NCBI RefSeq assembly: GCF_900100755.1
Contig: NZ_FNCI01000002.1
Span: 1-64,000 of the forward strand
DNA from: Onishia taeanensis
Lineage (GTDB): Bacteria; Pseudomonadota; Gammaproteobacteria; Pseudomonadales; Halomonadaceae
Direction: 5' to 3'
Length of the DNA stretch: 64,000 nt
In this document: positions 58,403 to 64,000 of the stretch, in pieces
Layout of the letters: each line of letters begins with the position of its first letter
Position numbering within the stretch: position 1 is the stretch's first letter
Notes under the pieces: model-generated
Database searches by the model: none
Seen by the model: only the letters and a program-made list of their open reading frames with translations
Told to the model about the DNA's origin: nothing
Program-made: the position numbers and the translations under genes

Positions 58403-61400
58403 ATGACCCCTTCTTTCGTTCACCTTCGCGTGCATACCGAGTATTCCCTCGTCGACGGCCTGGTGCGCCTCAAACCGCTGGTCAAGCAGACGGCACAGGC
58501 GGGTATGCCGGCTCTGGCGATGACCGACGAGGCCAATCTGTTTGGCTTGGTGAAGGGCTACCGGGCGGCTCAGGGCGCCGGGCTCAAGCCGATCATCGGT
58601 GCCGACCTGTGGCTCAGCAACCCCCATGACGATGCGCACCCGTACCGGCTGACCCTGCTGGCCATGAATAGCGACGGCTATCGCAACCTCACGGAACTGA
58701 TCTCGAAGGGGTGGATGGAAGGCCAGCGGCAGGGGCGGGCGATTCTCGACAAGGCCTGGGTGTTTGCCCAGAGCGAAGGGCTGATTGCGCTCTCTGGCGG
58801 TCGCGACGGCGAGATCGGCCGCCACCTGTTGAGTGAGCATGGCGATACCGCCCGCTCACTGCTTGCGGAATGGAATCGGTATTTCCCCGGGCGCTTTTAT
58901 CTCGAACTCAATCGCACCTCGCGGCCCTTCGAGGAGGAATGCCTTCACCTGTCGGTCGAGCTTGCCGGCGAGACCAACACCCCGGTGGTGGCCACCAATG
59001 ACGTGCGCTTCCTGGCCCGCGAGGATTTCTGGGCCCACGAGACGCGGGTCGCCATCGGCGAGGGCAAGGCGCTGGATGATCCGCGTCGCGAGCGCCGCTA
59101 CAGCGAAGAGCAGTACCTCAAGAGCCCGCAGGAAATGGCCGAGCTGTTCGCGGATATCCCCGAGGCGCTGGAGAACAGCGTGATGATCGCCGCGCGCTGC
59201 AACGTCGACGTGCGGCTGGGGGAGATATTTCTGCCCGAGTTCGAGATTCCCGATGGCATGACCCAGGAGGAATTCTTCCGCAAGGTCTCCCACGATGGCC
59301 TCACCGAGCGCCTCGATGCCCTCTATCCGCGGGAGCGTTACCCCCGCGACGGTGACGATTGGGCGCCCATCGAACAGCGCTACCGGGAGCGGCTCGACTT
59401 CGAGCTCAACATCATTCTGCAGATGGGCTTCCCCGGCTACTTCCTGATCGTGATGGACTTCATTCAGTGGGCCAAGGACAACAACGTGCCGGTGGGGCCG
59501 GGCCGCGGCTCCGGTGCCGGCTCGCTGGTCGCCTATGCCCAGAAGATCACCGACCTCGACCCGATTCAGTATGACCTGCTGTTCGAGCGCTTCCTGAACC
59601 CCGAGCGTGTCTCGATGCCCGACTTCGACGTCGACTTCTGCATGGAGAAGCGCGACCGGGTCATCGACTACGTGGCCGAGCGCTACGGCCGCGACGCGGT
59701 CTCGCAGATCGTCACCTTCGGCACCATGGCCGCCAAGGCGGTGGTGCGCGACGTGGCCCGTGCCCAGGGCAAGCCCTACTCGTTGGGCGACAAGCTGTCC
59801 AAACTGATTCCCTTCGAGGTCGGCATGACCCTCGAGAAGGCCCACGAGCAGGAGGAGCCGCTGCGCGAGTACCTCGAGGCCGACGAGGAGGCCGCCGAGA
59901 TCTGGGAGATGGCCCAGCGGCTCGAAGGCATTACCCGCGGTACCGGTAAGCACGCCGGCGGCGTAGTGATTGCACCGACCAAACTCACCGACTTCTCGCC
60001 GCTGCTGTGCGACGAGGAGGGCAACGGCCTGGTGGTGCAGTTCGACAAGAACGACATCGAGGAGGCCGGGCTGGTCAAGTTCGACTTCCTGGGCCTCCGC
60101 ACGCTTACCATCATCGACTGGGCGCTGGAGATGGTCGACAAGGTGCGCGCCGTGGAAGGGCAGGGCCCGCTGAACATCGACACCATTCCGCTGGACGACG
60201 CCCCGACCTTCGACATGCTCAAGAAGGCCGAGACCACCGCGGTCTTCCAGCTCGAATCCCGGGGCATGAAGGAGCTGATCAAGCGCCTGCTGCCGGACTC
60301 CCTCGAGGACATGATCGCCCTGGTGGCGTTGTTCCGCCCCGGCCCGCTACAGTCGGGCATGGTGGATGACTTCATCAACCGTAAGCACGGCCGGGCCGAG
60401 ATTTCCTACCCGCACCCGGACTATCAGCACGAGCTCCTCAAGCCGGTCCTCGGGCCCACCTATGGCATCATCCTCTATCAAGAGCAGGTGATGCAGATCG
60501 CCCAGGTGATGGCCGGCTACTCCCTGGGCCAGGCCGACATGCTGCGCCGCGCCATGGGCAAGAAGAAGCCCGAGGAAATGGCCAAGCAGCGCGCCGGCTT
60601 CATGGAGGGCTGTGCGGAAAACGGCATCGACAAGGATCTGGCCGGTAACATCTTCGACCTGGTGGAGAAGTTCGCCGGCTACGGCTTCAACAAGTCGCAC
60701 TCGGCGGCCTACGCCCTGGTCTCCTACCAGACCGCTTGGCTCAAGGCCCATTACCCGGGGCCCTTCATGGCCGCGGTGATGTCCACCGAGATGGACAACC
60801 TCGACAAGGTGGTGCCGCTGATCGAGGAGTGCCGCCACCAGGGGCTGACCGTGACCCCGCCGGACGTCAACGTCGGCGGCTACAAGTTCACCGTCGATAC
60901 CGAAGGCCGGGTGGTCTACGGTCTCGGTGCCATTCGCGGCGTCGGCGAGGGCCCGATCGGTGCCATCGTCGAGGCCCGCCAGGAGGGCGGGGCCTTCAGC
61001 GATCTCTTCGACTTCTGTCGTCGGGTCGATCCCAAGCGGATGAACAAGCGGACCCTCGAGGCGCTGATCCGCTCCGGGGCGCTCGACAATCTGGGGGCGG
61101 CCCGTGCGGTGCTCACGGCCTCCATGGAAGCGGCCCTGAAGGCGGCGTCTCAGAACCTGGCCAACCAGAACCAGGGCATGATGGACATGTTCGGCGAGGC
61201 CTTCAGCGAGCCCGAAGCGGGCGACGTCTATGCCGATTACCGGGGCGTGCGCGACTGGAGCGACAAGGAGCGCCTGGCCGGCGAGAAGGACACCCTGGGT
61301 CTCTATCTCACCGGACATCCGATCGACGAGTATGAGCAGGAGCTTGCGCGCTTCGTTTCGACGCGCATCAGCGAACTGCGGCCATCTCGTGAGCCCCAGC

Positions 61401-61906
61401 GGGTGGCTGGCCTGGTGGTGGCGATGCGCACCATGAAGTCCAAGCGCGGCGACACCATGGCCTTCGTGACCCTCGATGATCGCACCGGGCGTATCGAGGC
61501 CTCGTTGTTTGGCGATCTCTACGAGCGCCTGCGGGGCCGCCTGGAGGCCGATCAGGTGATGATCGTCGAGGGCGAAGTGTCCAGCGATGATTATTCCGGC
61601 GGCCTGCGCCTGCGGGGCAAGGAGGTCACGCCGATGGTCGAGGCCCGGGCCCGCTTCGGGCAAGCCGTCGAGCTGGCCGTTGATGGCGCCCAGGCCAACG
61701 GGAAGCTGATCGACAGCCTGCGGGACAGCCTGACGCCTTACCGTGACGCCAATGGCCTGCCCGTGCGCCTCAAGTATCGCAATGCCGAGGCCTCCGGCTG
61801 GCTGGAGCTTGACGAGGAGTGGAAGGTGGCGCCGTCGGACGAGCTGATGATCGCCCTGCGCGACGTTCAGGGCCAGGACGGCGTGCGCCTCAAGTACCGA
61901 CGCTGA
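58403..61906 (+). CDS. dnaE: DNA polymerase III subunit alpha
   Basis: The replicative polymerase, 1167 residues (E. coli 1160). The N-terminal PHP domain has HLRVHTEYSLVDGLV and MTDEANLFGLV. The catalytic aspartates are in PDFDVDFCMEKRDRV (about 410), after the GPGRGSGAGSLVAY loop. The finger and HhH regions are intact, and the clamp-binding QGMMDMFG lies at about 922-929. The C-terminal OB-fold ends VRLKYRR. It lies 133 bp after rnhB, a gap with three loose 12-bp repeats but no gene. Together with a HolD-like protein elsewhere in the window it would serve the same holoenzyme. Confidence 0.97.
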   Translation: MTPSFVHLRVHTEYSLVDGLVRLKPLVKQTAQAGMPALAMTDEANLFGLVKGYRAAQGAGLKPIIGADLWLSNPHDDAHPYRLTLLAMNSDGYRNLTELISKGWMEGQRQGRAILDKAWVFAQSEGLIALSGGRDGEIGRHLLSEHGDTARSLLAEWNRYFPGRFYLELNRTSRPFEEECLHLSVELAGETNTPVVATNDVRFLAREDFWAHETRVAIGEGKALDDPRRERRYSEEQYLKSPQEMAELFADIPEALENSVMIAARCNVDVRLGEIFLPEFEIPDGMTQEEFFRKVSHDGLTERLDALYPRERYPRDGDDWAPIEQRYRERLDFELNIILQMGFPGYFLIVMDFIQWAKDNNVPVGPGRGSGAGSLVAYAQKITDLDPIQYDLLFERFLNPERVSMPDFDVDFCMEKRDRVIDYVAERYGRDAVSQIVTFGTMAAKAVVRDVARAQGKPYSLGDKLSKLIPFEVGMTLEKAHEQEEPLREYLEADEEAAEIWEMAQRLEGITRGTGKHAGGVVIAPTKLTDFSPLLCDEEGNGLVVQFDKNDIEEAGLVKFDFLGLRTLTIIDWALEMVDKVRAVEGQGPLNIDTIPLDDAPTFDMLKKAETTAVFQLESRGMKELIKRLLPDSLEDMIALVALFRPGPLQSGMVDDFINRKHGRAEISYPHPDYQHELLKPVLGPTYGIILYQEQVMQIAQVMAGYSLGQADMLRRAMGKKKPEEMAKQRAGFMEGCAENGIDKDLAGNIFDLVEKFAGYGFNKSHSAAYALVSYQTAWLKAHYPGPFMAAVMSTEMDNLDKVVPLIEECRHQGLTVTPPDVNVGGYKFTVDTEGRVVYGLGAIRGVGEGPIGAIVEARQEGGAFSDLFDFCRRVDPKRMNKRTLEALIRSGALDNLGAARAVLTASMEAALKAASQNLANQNQGMMDMFGEAFSEPEAGDVYADYRGVRDWSDKERLAGEKDTLGLYLTGHPIDEYEQELARFVSTRISELRPSREPQRVAGLVVAMRTMKSKRGDTMAFVTLDDRTGRIEASLFGDLYERLRGRLEADQVMIVEGEVSSDDYSGGLRLRGKEVTPMVEARARFGQAVELAVDGAQANGKLIDSLRDSLTPYRDANGLPVRLKYRNAEASGWLELDEEWKVAPSDELMIALRDVQGQDGVRLKYRR

Positions 61907-61917
61907 CTCGGCTGGTT

Positions 61918-61945
61918 GGCGCAAGGCGAGGAGGTGCCTTGCGCC
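61918..61945 (+). terminator. Hairpin after dnaE
   Basis: GGCGCAAGGC and GCCTTGCGCC form a 10-bp stem with an 8-base loop 11 bp after the dnaE stop. No T-run; partial termination at best. Confidence 0.5.
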
Positions 61946-61966
61946 GGACTGACAAGCTGCGATAAT
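61939..61966 (+). promoter_or_regulatory. Sigma-70 promoter for accA
   Basis: TTGCGC (61939-61944), 16 bp, GATAAT (61961-61966). Because transcription would start near 61973, an in-frame upstream ATG at 61965 could not be used, which supports ATG 62055 for accA. Confidence 0.55.
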
Positions 61967-62054
61967 GAGCGGCTATATTTCACTAGTTCCTTTTGAACGT
62001 TCCCGCGACAGCCGTGGCCTCCAGGCTGCCCCGATTGCTAACAAGCTGAAGCCT

Positions 62055-63008
62055 ATGAACCCCAATTATCTGGATTTCGAACAGCCCATTGCCGAGTTGC
62101 AGGCGAAGATCGAGGAACTGCGGCTCGTCGGCAATGACAGCAAGATCAACATCAACGAAGAGGTCGCCAAGCTTCAGGAGAAGAGCAAGAAGCTCACCGA
62201 GTCGATCTTCAAAGACCTTACCGCCTGGCAGGTGTCCCAGCTCTCGCGTCATCCGCAGCGCCCATACACCCTCGACTATCTCGAGCACGTCTTTACCGAC
62301 TTCGACGAGCTGCACGGCGATCGTCATTTCGCCGATGATGCGGCGCTGGTCGGCGGCGTGGCGCGCCTCGACGACAAGCCGGTGATGGTCATCGGCCATC
62401 AGAAGGGTCGCGACGTCAAGGAGAAGGTGCGCCGCAACTTTGGCATGCCGCGCCCCGAGGGCTATCGCAAGGCATGCCGCCTGATGGAGATGGCCGAGCG
62501 CTTCAAGATGCCAGTGCTGACCTTCATCGACACCCCCGGCGCCTATCCGGGCATCGATGCCGAGGAACGCGGCCAGTCGGAAGCCATCGCCTACAACCTG
62601 GCGGTGATGTCGCGGCTCAAGACACCGATCATCTCCACCGTGGTCGGCGAAGGTGGCTCCGGTGGCGCACTGGCCATCGGCGTCTGCGACGAACTGCAGA
62701 TGCTGCAGTACTCCACCTACTCGGTCATCTCGCCGGAAGGCTGCGCCTCGATCCTGTGGAAGAGCGCCGAGCGTGCCTCCGAGGCGGCCCACGCCATGGG
62801 CATCACCGCCGAGCGTCTGCAGGAACTCGGCTTCGTCGATACCCTGATCAAGGAGCCGTTGGGCGGTGCCCACCGTCATCCGGCGGCAACCTCTGAGCGT
62901 ATCAAGACCTCGCTGGTCGAGAGCCTCGATCGTTTGCAGAGCATGGATACCGATGCCCTGCTCGAGCGCCGCTATGCGCGCCTGATGAGCTACGGCGCCC
63001 CGGTCTGA
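62055..63008 (+). CDS. accA: Acetyl-CoA carboxylase carboxyltransferase subunit alpha
   Basis: With AccD it transfers the carboxyl group from biotin to acetyl-CoA to make malonyl-CoA. The 317-residue protein starts [20 protein letters not shown], as in the family (E. coli 319). [40 protein letters not shown] and [17 protein letters not shown] are the conserved crotonase-like segments. It has its own promoter and follows dnaE, the usual order. Confidence 0.96.
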   Translation: MNPNYLDFEQPIAELQAKIEELRLVGNDSKININEEVAKLQEKSKKLTESIFKDLTAWQVSQLSRHPQRPYTLDYLEHVFTDFDELHGDRHFADDAALVGGVARLDDKPVMVIGHQKGRDVKEKVRRNFGMPRPEGYRKACRLMEMAERFKMPVLTFIDTPGAYPGIDAEERGQSEAIAYNLAVMSRLKTPIISTVVGEGGSGGALAIGVCDELQMLQYSTYSVISPEGCASILWKSAERASEAAHAMGITAERLQELGFVDTLIKEPLGGAHRHPAATSERIKTSLVESLDRLQSMDTDALLERRYARLMSYGAPV

Positions 63009-63018
63009 TCGATCAAAA

Positions 63019-63042
63019 AGGCCGCTTTTATTGAAGCGGCCT
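63019..63042. terminator. Hairpin between accA and tilS
   Basis: AGGCCGCTT and AAGCGGCCT with a 6-base loop. A run of T residues lies only on the minus strand, so rightward termination is probably weak and tilS may be read from accA. Confidence 0.5.
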
Positions 63043-63062
63043 CTCAGTGCGGTGGACGCCTG

Positions 63063-64000
63063 ATGCTCGAGGATGTGCAGAGGTCAATCGATGACGCCCT
63101 GGCGGAAACCCCGCCGGGGCGTTGCGTTTGGGTGGCCCTTTCGGGCGGGCTTGACTCGAGCCTGCTGCTGACGCTCGCCGCCCGTGCGACTCATCGTCAT
63201 CCCCGTCCGCTTTATGCCTTGCACGTCGACCACGGCTTGCAGGCAGCATCGGCCGAGTTCGTGCGGCACTGCCGCCGGCTCTGCGGCCGCTTGGGGGTGC
63301 CGCTGTTCATCGAGCGGGTGAGTGTCGATCTGGCGGCCGGTCGCGGGCTCGAAGGTGCCGCCCGGCAGGCCCGCTATGGTGCCTTCGCCGCCCGGCTTAG
63401 CGACGGGGACACCCTGTGGCTCGCCCAGCATCGTCGCGACCAGGCGGAGACCTGGTTGCTGGCCGCGCTGCGCGGCAGCGGGATACGGGGGCTAGCGGCC
63501 ATGCCCCGGGCGCGTGGCTGGGCTGGGAGTCGTATTGCGCGCCCCCTGCGTGACGTGCCGCGGATGCGCCTGGAGGACGCCGCTAAGGCGTTGGGCGTCG
63601 CCTGGGTCGAGGACCCGAGCAACGCGGATGAGGCGCTCGATCGTAACTTTCTTCGCCGGCGGGTGCTGCCGCTGCTCGAGTCTCGCTGGCCCCGCGCCGA
63701 GGCGAGCCTGGCCCGCAGCGCGACCCTTGCCGGCGAGGCGGATGATCTGCTCGCGGAGTTGGCGGTGCTGGATCTGGCCGCCTGCGGCAACGATCCCGGC
63801 CGGCTGGCGCTGCCGGCACTCAAGGCGCTGAGTGCGCCGCGTCGGCGCCTGTTGATTCGCTACGCCTGCCAACGCCTGGGGCTGCCCACTCCGCCGACAG
63901 CACGCCTGCGGGCCCTCGAGGCGCAGCTTACCGCGCGACGTGATGCCCAGGTGCAGGTCAGCTGGCCAGGCGCAGAGGCGCGTTGCTGGCGTGAGCGTCT
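63063..64000 (+). CDS. tilS: tRNA(Ile)-lysidine synthetase, partial
   Basis: Modifies C34 of tRNA-Ile2 to lysidine so that it reads AUA. The frame opens at ATG 63063 (MLEDVQRSIDDALAE) and runs off the right edge after 312 codons. The PP-loop ATP site SGGLDSSLLLTLAA (about 23-36) is present, followed by ALHVDHGLQAAS, LWLAQHRRDQAETWLL and EDPSNADEALDRNFLRRRVL, all TilS hallmarks. The C-terminal tRNA-binding domain is only partly inside the window. Confidence 0.93.
   Translation, partial: MLEDVQRSIDDALAETPPGRCVWVALSGGLDSSLLLTLAARATHRHPRPLYALHVDHGLQAASAEFVRHCRRLCGRLGVPLFIERVSVDLAAGRGLEGAARQARYGAFAARLSDGDTLWLAQHRRDQAETWLLAALRGSGIRGLAAMPRARGWAGSRIARPLRDVPRMRLEDAAKALGVAWVEDPSNADEALDRNFLRRRVLPLLESRWPRAEASLARSATLAGEADDLLAELAVLDLAACGNDPGRLALPALKALSAPRRRLLIRYACQRLGLPTPPTARLRALEAQLTARRDAQVQVSWPGAEARCWRER

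Noticed and set aside
58285-58629. Open frame overlapping the dnaE start
   Set aside because: Runs through the PHP domain of dnaE in another frame; its repeats (LDIAPDTALDTA) come from the short 12-bp DNA repeats in the gap.
60347-61924. Long open frame (525 codons) antisense to dnaE
   Set aside because: Mirror of conserved polymerase sequence; no ribosome-binding site or recognisable domain.

Overview
The window is a gene-dense, GC-rich piece of a gammaproteobacterial chromosome, cut through a gene at each end. SlmA, ZapB, RlmI, FtsYEX-RpoH, SlyX, the BAM/lipid A cluster and the coaBC-dut-algC-argB order all point to Gammaproteobacteria, close to Pseudomonas in layout. The acidic proteins, such as the FtsY A-domain and the small protein after lysS, suggest a halophilic relative such as Halomonadaceae. 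That last step is inference; there is no rRNA in the window to settle it.

Layout: 1-0.7 kb, a MerR-type regulator and the start of a heavy-metal (HMA) protein, read leftward from a MerR-type promoter. 0.9-5.8 kb, a FadL-type outer-membrane transporter, prfB with its programmed +1 frameshift, lysS and a small acidic orphan. 6-9.3 kb, a DHA2 drug-efflux protein, then bolA, a HolD-like gene and rimI. 9.4-10.4 kb leftward, zapB and rsmD. 10.5-14.8 kb, ftsY-ftsE-ftsX-rpoH, with a good sigma-E promoter before rpoH. 15-20 kb leftward, coaBC-dut-algC-argB and slmA. 20.4-24.4 kb, radC, rpmB-rpmG, mutM, rlmI and a DUF2007 protein. 24.6-28.8 kb, ald, trpS and an NAD malic enzyme. 29-31.7 kb leftward, acnA. 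32-35.1 kb, a CPXCG protein, a 2-Cys peroxiredoxin, trxB, slyX (leftward) and a membrane protein with a cold-shock domain. 35.2-43.3 kb leftward, map-glnD-dapC-arsC/yffB-dapD-dapE and a small orphan. 43.7 kb to the end, rpsB-tsf-pyrH-frr-uppS-cdsA-dxr-rseP-bamA-skp-lpxD-fabZ-lpxA-lpxB-rnhB-dnaE-accA and the start of tilS.

How the genes fit together: the last 20 kb is the conserved cell-envelope and translation supercluster. It joins ribosome production and recycling, UMP and isoprenoid supply, undecaprenyl-PP and CDP-diacylglycerol synthesis, envelope stress proteolysis (RseP), outer-membrane protein assembly (BamA, Skp) and lipid A synthesis, then replication and fatty-acid initiation. The dap genes give lysine and peptidoglycan precursor. 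The peroxiredoxin and thioredoxin reductase form a redox neighbourhood.

This is essentially core genome. I see no CRISPR array, insertion sequence, prophage, toxin-antitoxin pair, tRNA or rRNA, and no obvious undescribed multi-gene system. The points worth a second look are smaller: a structured leader before trxB, a hidden HolD with a long disordered linker, a membrane-anchored cold-shock protein, a palindromic repeat pair between trxB and slyX, minisatellites in ftsY, regulatory palindromes (MerR, PsrA-like, OxyR-like, sigma-E) and two short orphan proteins in conserved operons.
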